A stretch of DNA of 64,000 nt from Hyphomicrobiales bacterium (GTDB taxonomy: Bacteria; Pseudomonadota; Alphaproteobacteria; Rhizobiales; RI-29): NCBI GenBank assembly GCA_016125495.1, contig WGLQ01000009.1, forward strand, positions 124,001-188,000, given 5' to 3'. The notes below the pieces were generated by a model. That model was not told the DNA's origin, did not search any database, and saw only the letters and a program-made list of their open reading frames with translations. Made by a program: the position numbers and the translations under genes. Of the stretch, positions 52,888-61,451 are shown in pieces. Numbering within the stretch: position 1 is the stretch's first letter; the number at the start of each line of letters is the position of its first letter.

Positions 52888-53496
52888 ATGGTAAGCCCCG
52901 AGCACCTGCAAGTGCCCATCCCCGTCACGTTTCGAGTTCCGCCAGACATGTTGACCGTATTCGGATTGGCCGTGTTCGCTTTCCTTTTCGGCGGAATGCT
53001 CCGGGCCAAAGCCTATCGCTGGCGCTATCTGGCCGAAAGCTATGCCGCCGACCCCGGTCCCCCTGTCGGCGAGCGAAACATGCGCAGCGCGGTTCTGGTC
53101 GGGCTCGGCGCCTTCAACTCGCTGAAGGGCATCATGACGATCCGCACACATGAAACCGGTGTGTCGTTCCGTGTCATGCCGGCCTTCTCATTGTTCCATG
53201 AGCCGTTGTTCGTGCCCTACACCGACATTCGCGGCTGGAAGACGACCTGGTATCTCGATGCCCCCTCGAGCGAGCTCGAGTTCCGCCGCGCGCCGCAGGT
53301 CAAGATGATCCTGCCGGCCGAGGATGCCGAATGGATCCGGGAACACGCGGGTCAGAAAATGGCGTTCCGCAACGTCCCTCCGCCGCAAGGCAATGCCGGC
53401 CGGGCCTCGCACTTCTTTGCGACGACACATGCGTTGTTATCGCTCGTCATGCTCGCAGGCCTTGCGTTTTTCTTCTTCTTCGGCCCCGCGAGATAG
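52888..53496 (+). CDS. Membrane protein with bacterial PH-like domain, function unknown
   Basis: The product is 202 residues from ATG 52888, or 182 from ATG 52948; neither has a clear ribosome-binding site. A membrane span (MLTVFGLAVFAFLFGGML) comes first, a second (HALLSLVMLAGLAFFFFFG) is at the C-terminus. Between them is a soluble part with VPYTDIRGWKTTWYLD and ELEFRRAPQVKMILPAEDAEWIREHAG, reminiscent of bacterial PH domains. Not recognised beyond that. Confidence 0.65.
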   Translation: MVSPEHLQVPIPVTFRVPPDMLTVFGLAVFAFLFGGMLRAKAYRWRYLAESYAADPGPPVGERNMRSAVLVGLGAFNSLKGIMTIRTHETGVSFRVMPAFSLFHEPLFVPYTDIRGWKTTWYLDAPSSELEFRRAPQVKMILPAEDAEWIREHAGQKMAFRNVPPPQGNAGRASHFFATTHALLSLVMLAGLAFFFFFGPAR

Positions 53497-53991
53497 CACG
53501 GGCATGCACCGTCTGGCATTCGCGAACCGATGAACGCGCCGCTACACTTCGCTCTGCGGCCCGGCACGACCCGCCACCTCGGAATGATCGCGACACGCGC
53601 GCCCGCTTGCCACCCACGCCGCAGCCCGAATAGATGTGGCATCGCCTCACGGGGCTCGCATCTCATGATGTCCGTGCGAATTGCGCCCGAAGCGCCCACC
53701 GCGCCCGAGCCGCCATTCGGTCGCAAGCGGGCTGGCAGGGGCGGATCGAGGGGTGTCGCTCGTGACAAGGAGCGGACATGACCCTTCGGTACCGTTATGC
53801 GCCGCAGCAACGGCGTTATGGGCCAAGTGCGGACTCATGCGGCGTAGCGTATTTCGCACCGCAAAACCGTCGCGCCCATACAGAAGCGGCCGTTCGCCAC
53901 ACGCGGTCTACGGGCTCGTCGACGCTCGGCGGGCACGGTCGGTGTCGGGAGCATTGCGACAAATTATCGGTGGTCCGAAGAACGGGCACAG

Positions 53992-54057
53992 GTCACCATC
54001 GTTCATCTCGTCACGTCCAGCTCCCCCGGTGAGGATGTCGTCCCCGTTCATGCCGGA
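53992..54057 (-). pseudogene. Possible remnant of an RTX calcium-binding repeat
   Basis: On the minus strand a short segment encodes MNGDDILTGGAGRDEMNDGD, which matches the GGxGxDxLx nonapeptide pattern of RTX proteins over about two units. Nothing on either side continues the repeat, and no secretion-type C-terminus is seen. It may be a decayed fragment of a larger gene or a chance match. Confidence 0.3.
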
Positions 54058-54189
54058 CGGACTACCGTCATGAACAAACGTCACGATAGGAACGGCGTCC
54101 GAACCCGCCCGCGAGGCGGCCTTCACCGGATGGGTACTTCTGTCCGGCTTCTGGGAGCTGAGCAGAGTAGCGGCACGCCCGTCACTTTC

Positions 54190-54236
54190 CCCGGATGCAG
54201 TGCAGAACGCGAGTGGCGTACTGCACTGCTTCCGGG
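54190..54236 (-). terminator. Long hairpin after the TonB-receptor gene
   Basis: A 16-base arm (CCCGGATGCAGTGCAG) pairs with CTGCACTGCTTCCGGG with only one mismatch and a 15-base loop. It starts about 43 bases past the receptor stop codon. No T-run follows, but the stem is very stable, so it probably ends or protects the transcript. Confidence 0.5.
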
Positions 54237-54278
54237 CTCGCTTGAAGGAAAATGTAGAACGCCGGCGGTTCGAGGCAA

Positions 54279-56528
54279 TCAGTTGAGCTTGATCGAGCCG
54301 AAGACGCGGACGTTGGCGCCCGGCTCCAGAACCTCTTCGCGACGCTTGAAGGAGGCGTGGTTCAAGATCTCCTCGTTGGTCAGGTTCTCACCCTTGATGC
54401 CAATCGTCATCGAGGGACCTAAACCCGCGCCGGGCTCGAGCCGCGCCGTATAGGACAGCTCTGCGGAGACGTTCGTGTAACCAGGCGTTGCGATCTCGTT
54501 CTCGCCAATCCGGTTCTGCTCGAATGCGTGTAGGACACCGGCACGGGCCAACCAGTTGTCGTCGCGATAGACGAGGGCACCGCCGAGACGGTGTGGTGGA
54601 ATACGCGGCACATTACCACCCTCGTCGAAGCGGGCGTGCACGAAGTCGTACTGTGCCTCGATGCCCCAGACGCCGTTCCAGATCGGCGCCACATCGTACT
54701 GGGCCGCCAGCTCAAAACCATAGAACGTGGCGTTGCGCTGCTGGAAAAAGACGAGGTCAAACAGGTGCTCGTGGTGTTCCTCGTCATGGTCGTGTTCTTC
54801 GTGACCGGCCTCGGCGCAGTGGAAGTGGCCATTGTGGGCACCGGGCTCGCATTCGACGTCGGTGAGCTGGCGATAAATGAAGCCATGGTAGCGCGTGTAG
54901 AACGCCGAGGCATCGAAGCGCAGCGGTCCGGATGCCCGGGCCAGTCCTGCCTCCAGCGTGAAGGCTTTCTCCTTTTCCAGGAAGGGGTTGCCGACCTCGA
55001 ATGTGCCGGTTGCCTCATGCATGCCCTTTGAGAAAAGCTCCGCCGCATCGGGTGCGCGCTCGGTAAATTGGGCGTTGAGGCGAGCCTTGGCGAGGGAGAG
55101 GTCCTGAACGACGCCGAGGCTGGCACTCACCGGAGCGAAATCACGCACTCCGGTGAAGGTCGTTGCAAACCATGGGTGGTGGTCATTATGACCTTCGCCC
55201 TCTGAAAAGTCCGACCACCCGGTTCCATCGACCCTGGTGTGCTCGATGCGAGCGGCAGCCTGCATCTTCAACGTGGCATCGAGGTCGAATTCCTCGAAGA
55301 CGAAGGCCGCGAGCGAATTCGTCTCCACAGGTTCGAGAAGGGACTCCCCCTCGAAGCTCTGGCCCCGTGTCTCGCGATGAACGACCTGGATTCCAGCTGC
55401 CCCGCGCATCTCACCGAGCACGGTCCAGACCGGTAGGTGCTGAATCTCAATGCGCCCCTCCTGTTCGCGGTTCGTGAAGCGCGAGCCGAGCGAGAGGGGA
55501 ATTTCTCCCTCGTGATCCTCCTCATGCTCCTCTTCATGATCGCCATGCTCCTCGCCCTCCTCGTGCCGGGCGAGTTCGTCGTGTGCGTAGTCGGACGCGC
55601 CGAACCAGAAGCGCAGTGCCTCGACGCCAAAGGCGTTGGGGCGCCATTCGCCGCGCGCCATGACCTTGTCCTGCTCCAGGTCGATGCGCGGGTCCACCCC
55701 CTCGTCAGCTTCCTCTCCCGGCACGCCGTAGAGGCTCTCGACGCGGCTGACCGAGATGCCGATAAAGCCGTCCGACCAGATCCGCGATAGGCCGAGCCCA
55801 AAGCCCCTATTGTCGATGAACGAGTTCGCCTGAGGTCCGCGCGGCGTGTCGTAGTCGTCGGCCTTGCGCACGAAGGCATCCGCATGGAACGCAAAACCGT
55901 CGGCGCCGACGGTGGCATTGAAGGCGCCGTCACGACCATCGTCGACGGACGTGAAGCCTCCCATGATCTCCGCGGCAATGCCGGTCGGCGGTATGAAGGT
56001 CGGAATGCGCTCGTTCTCCACGGCGACCACGCCGCCGATCGCCCCGCTGCCGTAGCGCAGTGTCGCCGGGCCCCGCACGACCTCGATGCGGTCAGCGGAA
56101 AACGGGTCGATCGGGACCGCGTGGTCTTCCGAGATCGCCGAGACGTCGTGCGAGCCGATGCCGTTCTCCTGCACTCGGACCCGGTATGAATCGAGACCGC
56201 GAATGATCGGCCTGCTGGCTCCGGGAGCGAATGTCGAACTCGTGATGCCCGGCCGCTCGTCGAGCACGCCGGAAACGTTCGCGCCGCCCTCGCTGAGGAC
56301 GTCACGCTCCGTTGCGACGGTGGTGGACACGAAGGCATCCTCGACGACGATCAGCGTTCCGGGCATGCCTACATCCGCCGCCACCAACGTACCGGTAGTA
56401 AGCACCGGTGAAGGCGTGGATATTACGATCCCTTCGAGTTCGATCGGCTGTTGCGCGTGGGCCCCGATCGGAACACCGGCCGCAAGGATGCATCCGGTCG
56501 CGAGCCGGAGTGTTGAATACGAACGCAC
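54279..56528 (-). CDS. TonB-dependent outer-membrane receptor with His-rich loops (zinc-type, ZnuD-like)
   Basis: The product is 749 residues from GTG 56528, preceded by GGGAAGGGGGG. A signal peptide ends at AHA/QQP (about 25). The plug domain includes ERPGITSSTFAPGASRPIIRGLDSYRVRVQENGI and RIEVVRGPATLRYGSGAIGGVVAV. Two extracellular-type His/acid clusters stand out: residues 316-341 and 560-588, the latter flanked by Cys560 and Cys571. Such loops occur in ZnuD zinc receptors. The next gene over has Zur-like operators and a CobW-type GTPase, supporting zinc. ATG 56585 is an alternative start. Confidence 0.88.
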   Translation of the reverse strand: MRSYSTLRLATGCILAAGVPIGAHAQQPIELEGIVISTPSPVLTTGTLVAADVGMPGTLIVVEDAFVSTTVATERDVLSEGGANVSGVLDERPGITSSTFAPGASRPIIRGLDSYRVRVQENGIGSHDVSAISEDHAVPIDPFSADRIEVVRGPATLRYGSGAIGGVVAVENERIPTFIPPTGIAAEIMGGFTSVDDGRDGAFNATVGADGFAFHADAFVRKADDYDTPRGPQANSFIDNRGFGLGLSRIWSDGFIGISVSRVESLYGVPGEEADEGVDPRIDLEQDKVMARGEWRPNAFGVEALRFWFGASDYAHDELARHEEGEEHGDHEEEHEEDHEGEIPLSLGSRFTNREQEGRIEIQHLPVWTVLGEMRGAAGIQVVHRETRGQSFEGESLLEPVETNSLAAFVFEEFDLDATLKMQAAARIEHTRVDGTGWSDFSEGEGHNDHHPWFATTFTGVRDFAPVSASLGVVQDLSLAKARLNAQFTERAPDAAELFSKGMHEATGTFEVGNPFLEKEKAFTLEAGLARASGPLRFDASAFYTRYHGFIYRQLTDVECEPGAHNGHFHCAEAGHEEHDHDEEHHEHLFDLVFFQQRNATFYGFELAAQYDVAPIWNGVWGIEAQYDFVHARFDEGGNVPRIPPHRLGGALVYRDDNWLARAGVLHAFEQNRIGENEIATPGYTNVSAELSYTARLEPGAGLGPSMTIGIKGENLTNEEILNHASFKRREEVLEPGANVRVFGSIKLN

Positions 56529-57053
56529 GGTTACGCCCCCCTTCCCAAGACACTTCTGAGAGATTTCATTCGCCCTGATTTCCATCCCGGTGTCTGACGA
56601 CCCGCCACCGCGACCAGCTGAGATCCGAAATCCAGCCGGGAGGATCACGAACGGCGCAGGCCGGATCGACGGGCATCGCTTCCCGGCTCGCGCGTTTGAG
56701 GGAGTGGAATTCATACCGGTACCCGTGTCGCCGCTCTCTGATGGGATGGGCGGAACCGCTCCTGGCCAATACCGGGGCGATGGCACGGCACGCCAAGGCG
56801 CGGCGACCGTCGGTCTCGCACGAGAGAGAGGTGTTCGTCCGGCGATCCGACACCAGCTGGCCCCGCCAGCGTGGCAACTGCCGGGCCCGGATCGCCGGCA
56901 AGACGCTCGACGCGCGATCGCGGTTGTCAGCCCTGGCCCTTGGCACAGCGGCGCGTGATCGCAAGGCCATCGAATTCCGCCTGCATGGCCTGGTCAATTT
57001 CGCATCCTCTCGTTCAACACGCCCCGAACCAGAGGCGACACGTCCACACCTGT

Positions 57054-57072
57054 TATGTTATATAATAACGAT
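57054..57072. promoter_or_regulatory. Zur-like operator 1
   Basis: TATGTTATATAATAACGAT contains the perfect dyad GTTAT-ATA-ATAAC (57057-57069), an AT-rich palindrome of the kind bound by alphaproteobacterial Zur. It lies 258 bases before the GTPase gene and 526 bases before the receptor start, so it may serve the divergent receptor. Confidence 0.65.
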
Positions 57073-57275
57073 ATGTGGTGGCGGAGCAAAGGCTGGCAAC
57101 GCTTGGCTGGAGGAACTTGGCCTCATCTGTTGCGGACTGGTGACACTCGGTCACCCGTTCCGGGTCCTCCGTCTGGTCCCGCAACCCACGCCCCGCGCAA
57201 GCACGATGGCCTCAGCGGCGCTCGGCCGGTTGGAGCCTCGATGGCATCAAACACAGGAGCCTGCATACCTCTTGA

Positions 57276-57293
57276 CGTATATTATAACATACG
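57276..57293 (+). promoter_or_regulatory. Zur-like operator 2, directly before the GTPase gene
   Basis: CGTATATTATAACATACG is a near-perfect palindrome (one mismatched pair) that shares TATGTTATA with operator 1 when read on the other strand. It ends 36 bases before the start codon, overlapping the likely promoter, as expected for zinc-dependent repression. Confidence 0.7.
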
Positions 57294-57329
57294 CAATGTT
57301 CCAGACAACGTTGAAAGGGCCAAGCGGGC

Positions 57330-58592
57330 ATGGACGAGAAACTCATCGCGCAGCGGTCGAACGACGCAGACCACGTCGATCGCCGCCTGCCTGTCACGGT
57401 GCTGTCGGGCTTTCTGGGCGCCGGCAAGACGACGCTGCTCAACAATGTGCTCGCCAACCGCGAGGGCAAGAAGGTCGCGGTCATCGTCAACGACATGAGC
57501 GAGGTCAACATCGACGCCGAACTCGTTCGCGACGGCGGTGCGAACCTCTCGCGCACCGACGAGACGCTGGTCGAGATGACCAACGGCTGCATCTGCTGCA
57601 CGCTGCGCGACGACCTCCTGAAGGAGGTCAAGAGCCTCGCGGCGCAAGGGCGCTTCGACTATCTCCTCATCGAATCGACTGGTATCGCAGAGCCGCTGCC
57701 CGTCGCCTCCACCTTCGAGTTCCGCGACGAGGAGGGAAACAGCCTGGCCGACGTCGCCCGTCTCGACACCATGGTGACAGTGGTCGATGCAGCAAATCTC
57801 CTGCGAGACTATTCATCGCACGACTTCCTCGCGGATCGGGGCGAGACGGCAGGTGAAAAGGACGGGCGCGCGTTGGTCGATCTCCTCGTCGAGCAGATCG
57901 AATTCGCCGACGTCATCGTGCTCAACAAACTTGATGTGGCGAATTCAAACGAGGTCGCTGCCGCGCGGGCCATCATACGCTCCCTCAACGCAGATGCCCG
58001 CATCATCGAGACGAGCAATGCGCAGGTCGAGATGTCCGCAATCATCGACACCGGTCTCTTCAGCTTCGAGGCCGCCCGTCGTCACCCGACGTGGCTCCAG
58101 GAGCTCAATGGATTCATGGATCACGTCCCAGAGACGGAGGAATACGGCATCTCGAGCTTCGTCTATCGGGCACGCCAGCCGTTCGATCCGGTCAAGGTGC
58201 ATTCGTTCTTTGCCAGGAATTGGCCGGGTGTCATCAGGGCGAAGGGCTTTTTCTGGATCGCATCGCGGGCTGAATTCGTCGGAGAACTGTCGCAGGCGGG
58301 TCCCATCGTGCGCACGGCGGGCGTGGGCTACTGGTGGGCGTCCGTGCCGCGCACAAACTGGCCCGAGGACGACCGCGCCGTTGCCCGCATCGAGAAGGGC
58401 TGGCACGACGTCTGGGGGGACCGGCGTCAGGAACTCGTATTCATCGGGACACCCGACATGAACGAGGCCGCCATCCGCTCCGAACTCGACGCCTGCCTCT
58501 TGGAAATCCCGAACAGCGACAACATCGACACGCGCGCGTGGCGTACCCTGCCGGACCCCTTCCCGACGTGGCGCAATGATGCGGCCGAATGA
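57330..58592 (+). CDS. COG0523 G3E GTPase, probable Zur-regulated zinc metallochaperone
   Basis: The product is 420 residues. The P-loop is GFLGAGKTT (27-35), the metal motif GCICC (Cys87, Cys89, Cys90), with [15 protein letters not shown] and the base loop VLNKLD. The C-terminal CobW_C domain has [18 protein letters not shown] and [10 protein letters not shown]. It is distinct from the pathway CobW at 20254-21291: longer, no His-rich stretch, and next to Zur-like operators. It fits the ZigA/ZagA subgroup that supplies zinc to client enzymes under zinc starvation. Confidence 0.9.
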   Translation: MDEKLIAQRSNDADHVDRRLPVTVLSGFLGAGKTTLLNNVLANREGKKVAVIVNDMSEVNIDAELVRDGGANLSRTDETLVEMTNGCICCTLRDDLLKEVKSLAAQGRFDYLLIESTGIAEPLPVASTFEFRDEEGNSLADVARLDTMVTVVDAANLLRDYSSHDFLADRGETAGEKDGRALVDLLVEQIEFADVIVLNKLDVANSNEVAAARAIIRSLNADARIIETSNAQVEMSAIIDTGLFSFEAARRHPTWLQELNGFMDHVPETEEYGISSFVYRARQPFDPVKVHSFFARNWPGVIRAKGFFWIASRAEFVGELSQAGPIVRTAGVGYWWASVPRTNWPEDDRAVARIEKGWHDVWGDRRQELVFIGTPDMNEAAIRSELDACLLEIPNSDNIDTRAWRTLPDPFPTWRNDAAE

Positions 58593-59198
58593 GTGTGCCA
58601 CGCGATCAGGCAGGCCGAGACGATTGTGCGGCGGATGCATATCCGGGTTGCGCTCACGGTGGCGCCCACTTGCCACACGATGTTTTCTCAAGCGCACTGA
58701 TCGCAAGCGCGGTCAACTTTCATGACTTGACTTGGCAGGCACGGTTGCTCAAGTTGGATGTGCTCAGGTGCCATTTTCTCCGTATTGAGGAGATGGAAAA
58801 GGGAACACGGGACGTTCTGATTTCTCGTCGGAACGGAGCCGTGACTGCCCCCGCAACTGTGAGCGGCAAGCAGGTTCTGCAGGTACCACTGGCCAACTGA
58901 ACGAGAGGCCGGGAAGGTGCAGGGCAAGCGTTCGAGCCGCGAGTCAGGAGACCTGCCTGAGCACGGTCGTTCTTCCCTCGCGCGGTGGGCGCGTCGGAGG
59001 CGGATACGCTGTGGCGACCGATTTGTAACCCAATTGGGGAGCTCGTGGGATGCACAGCGCTTCGATACCGACCGTCTGACCCGTCGGACATCATTGCCGT
59101 CAAGCGGTGCTGCAAGGCGCATGTCCCCCGCGCGTTGCTGAGCCGTGCGACATGCCGCCTGCGGGCTCCCGATCGTTCTGTCGGGAGGCTTAAAAGTA
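58593..59198. other. Leader of btuB
   Basis: No gene is supported. The region holds the cobalamin riboswitch (58761-58963) and about 235 further bases to the btuB start, where the expression platform and the GGGAGG ribosome-binding site (about 59183) lie. Confidence 0.6.
58761..58963 (+). promoter_or_regulatory. Cobalamin riboswitch upstream of btuB
   Basis: An 8-base P1 helix (TGCTCAGG / CCTGAGCA) closes the element. The core includes AAAAGGGAAC, GCCGTGACTGCCCCCGCAAC, GTGAGCGG, CCACTGGCC, AGGCCGGGAAGG and GCGAGTCAGGAGACCTGCC, a near-textbook B12 element. It should repress B12 uptake genes when cobalamin is abundant. Confidence 0.96.
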
Positions 59199-61250
59199 AT
59201 GCGTAAACGAGGTGGCAATGGCGTCGGCGCGGCGCTGCTGACCGGATTGCTGGGCGGTGCGAGCGTGTTGGCGGGCGCCGTGTCCGCAACACAGAGCGCG
59301 AACGCTCAGGTCGTGCTCGAGGGCATCCTCATCACCGGCGACACGGCCGGCGGGGCCCCCGTTGCCGGAGAGACCGTCGGCACGGCGTTCACGGTGATCA
59401 CGGGCGAGCAGCTGCAACAGCAAGGGATCAAATATGCATCCGATGCGTTGCGCCAGGTTCCCGGCGTCGCGGTCTCGCGAACCGGTTCATTCGGCGAACT
59501 GACCCAGATCCGGATACGCGGCGCGGAGGGCAACCACGTGCTCGTTCTCGTGGATGGTGTCGAGGTCGCCGACCCGAGCCAAGGCGAGTTCGATTTCTCC
59601 AGTCTTCTCACCGAGAACATCGAGCGCATCGAGGTGCTTCGAGGGGCACAGAGCGCCCTCTGGGGAGCCGACGCACTTGCTGGCGTGATCAACATCGTCA
59701 CGAAGGCAGGGAGCCGGGGCACGAACGTGCAGGCCTCCTTCGAGGCAGGATCGTTCGACACCTACCAAGGCTCGGGCCGCATCGCTCATGGCAACGATCT
59801 CTTTCGCTTCGCCCTGAGCGGCACCCAACTGTCGACCAACGGCTTCGATATCTCCGAGTTCGGACGCACCATCGCGGACCCGACATCGGAGGATGACGGC
59901 TATGTCAACCGGACCCTGTCGTTCAAGGGCGACATCGATCTCCTGCCGTTCTTCAACGTGAGCGCGGTGCTTCGCCATGTCGACCGCCTGGGCGACGCGG
60001 ATGATCAGGATTTCACGTTCGGCAGTCCGACCCAAGGCTTCACGATCGACCGGTTCTCACAGTCCGGCAGCAAGGAGGCCTTTGCGCGGGTCGAAGCCAC
60101 GCTGAGCACCTTCCAGGACCATTGGGAACACGCCGTCTATTTCTCCATGTCGGATATCGAGCGCGAGAACTTCAACGATCTCGGCCGGTTCTCGTCGGGA
60201 AACTCGTCCACGCGCGAGACGACCGGCTATCGCTCGACCCTGAAGTTCGACACCCCCGAGCTCCTCGATGCCAGGCACACCATCGTCGAGCTCTACGAGC
60301 AGGAGACCGAGACCTTCCGAAATACCGCCCCGACCGCGGTCGGATCGGCTGGCGAGCGGCGGGAGCGGATGACCAAGAGTCTCGTCGGCGAGTATCGGCT
60401 GTCGCTGCTCGACAGCATTTTCCTCACCGCCGCCGTGCGCTCGGACGACTTCGACGGCTTCGATGATGCCGTGACCTACCGGACGACGGGCGCCTACGTC
60501 GTACGTGAGACCGGCACGCGTCTTCACGCGAGCTACGGCGAAGGCGTCAAGCCCCCCTCGTTCTTCGAGCAGTTCGGTTTCGTGCCCGACACGTTCGATG
60601 GCAACCCGAACCTCGTGCCGGAGACGTCGGTCTCCTGGGACGTCGGGATCGAGCAACGGATCATCCCCGGCATTCTGACCGTCGATGTCACCTATTTCGA
60701 GGCCAATCTCGACAACGAGATCTTCTCCACATTCTCGCTCACCCCGACGGGATTCAGGTCCAGCGTCGCCAACGAAGACGAGGAAAGCACGCGCGAGGGC
60801 ATCGAGGTCAGCCTGACGGCAACCCCGACAGACTGGCTGTCGATCAAGGGAAGCTACACCTATCTCGAGGCGTTCGAGAATCGCAACGGTGTGCGCCTGC
60901 TCGAGGTTCGGCGTCCGCAGCACTCCGGCAGCCTCGACATCTTCGCCCGGTTTCTCGACGGCCGTGCCCGGGCCAATCTGGGCATCGTCTACAATGGCGA
61001 GATGGACGACCTAGAGTTCGTCAACACCACGCCGCAGACGCGCATCACGCTGCCCGAATACACGGTTGTGCGTCTTGGGGCGGAATACGATCTCTCCGAC
61101 CAGATCACCTGGTACGCACGGGGCGAAAACGTCTTCAATGAGGACTACCAGGAGGTATACACGTTCGAGACCGCCGGGGCATCGTTCTACACGGGCATCC
61201 GCATGAACCTGTCGGACGTCCTTGGTGATGACTACGGGTCGCTCAAGTGA
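59199..61250 (+). CDS. btuB: TonB-dependent vitamin B12 receptor BtuB
   Basis: The product is 683 residues. The signal peptide ends near AQVVLEG (about 37); a TonB-box-like LEGILITGD follows. The plug has GTAFTVITGEQLQQQGIKYASDALRQVPGVAVSRTG, IRIRGAEGNHVLVLVDGVEVADPS and IEVLRGAQSALWGADALAGVINIVTK, typical of BtuB. It starts at ATG 59199, ten bases after GGGAGG. The riboswitch and the following btuF-btuC genes make cobalamin the near-certain substrate. Confidence 0.95.
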   Translation: MRKRGGNGVGAALLTGLLGGASVLAGAVSATQSANAQVVLEGILITGDTAGGAPVAGETVGTAFTVITGEQLQQQGIKYASDALRQVPGVAVSRTGSFGELTQIRIRGAEGNHVLVLVDGVEVADPSQGEFDFSSLLTENIERIEVLRGAQSALWGADALAGVINIVTKAGSRGTNVQASFEAGSFDTYQGSGRIAHGNDLFRFALSGTQLSTNGFDISEFGRTIADPTSEDDGYVNRTLSFKGDIDLLPFFNVSAVLRHVDRLGDADDQDFTFGSPTQGFTIDRFSQSGSKEAFARVEATLSTFQDHWEHAVYFSMSDIERENFNDLGRFSSGNSSTRETTGYRSTLKFDTPELLDARHTIVELYEQETETFRNTAPTAVGSAGERRERMTKSLVGEYRLSLLDSIFLTAAVRSDDFDGFDDAVTYRTTGAYVVRETGTRLHASYGEGVKPPSFFEQFGFVPDTFDGNPNLVPETSVSWDVGIEQRIIPGILTVDVTYFEANLDNEIFSTFSLTPTGFRSSVANEDEESTREGIEVSLTATPTDWLSIKGSYTYLEAFENRNGVRLLEVRRPQHSGSLDIFARFLDGRARANLGIVYNGEMDDLEFVNTTPQTRITLPEYTVVRLGAEYDLSDQITWYARGENVFNEDYQEVYTFETAGASFYTGIRMNLSDVLGDDYGSLK

Positions 61251-61283
61251 TCGCGTGACGCGCACTCGAGCAACAGCGCAGGG

Positions 61284-61313
61284 GCGAAAGGGCACTCAGC
61301 GGGGCCTTTTCGC
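61284..61313 (+). terminator. Hairpin after btuB
   Basis: A 10-base stem (GCGAAAGGGC / GCCTTTTCGC, one G-T pair) with a 10-base loop starts 34 bases past the btuB stop. Only a short T-containing stretch follows, so it may be a partial terminator that lowers expression of the downstream uptake genes relative to the receptor. Confidence 0.5.
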
Positions 61314-61451
61314 TCCGTTTGCCTTGGCGGGTGGGCCTCGAGCTCCGACTAGGACGGGCGGTCGCATCGGGCAGGCCCAAGCCGACGCGCCAGGGGATGG
61401 CGGCGCCTCTGATCCGCTGCACGAGAGGAATGGGGTACGAGAGGAATGGAC

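Larger units (their letters stand above)
53497..54278. other. Long intergenic region without an intact gene
   Basis: No intact gene is supported over about 780 bases. The open frames here are short, arginine/serine-rich and mutually overlapping. Two items stand out: a possible RTX-repeat remnant on the minus strand (53992-54057) and a long hairpin at 54190-54236 just past the TonB-receptor stop. Confidence 0.5.
56529..57329. other. Divergent regulatory region between zinc receptor and GTPase genes
   Basis: About 800 bases without a convincing gene. The half next to the receptor is GC-rich; the half next to the GTPase gene carries two AT-rich dyads resembling Zur operators (57054-57072 and 57276-57293). 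If the receptor transcript starts at the first box, its leader would be over 500 bases long. Confidence 0.6.

Noticed and set aside
54279-56528. Receptor as a second BtuB for B12
   Set aside because: Two dense His/acid loops and nearby Zur-like boxes fit a metal-ion receptor; no B12 riboswitch precedes it.
56529-56960. Possible fourth cobalamin riboswitch before the TonB receptor
   Set aside because: A GCCGGGAAGC-like piece is present, but the ACTGCCCCCGCAACTG-type core and the terminal AGGAGACCTGCC box are missing.
56566-56997. Open frame of 143 codons upstream of the zinc receptor
   Set aside because: Arginine/serine-rich, no start signals, no family character and runs into the receptor leader in another frame.
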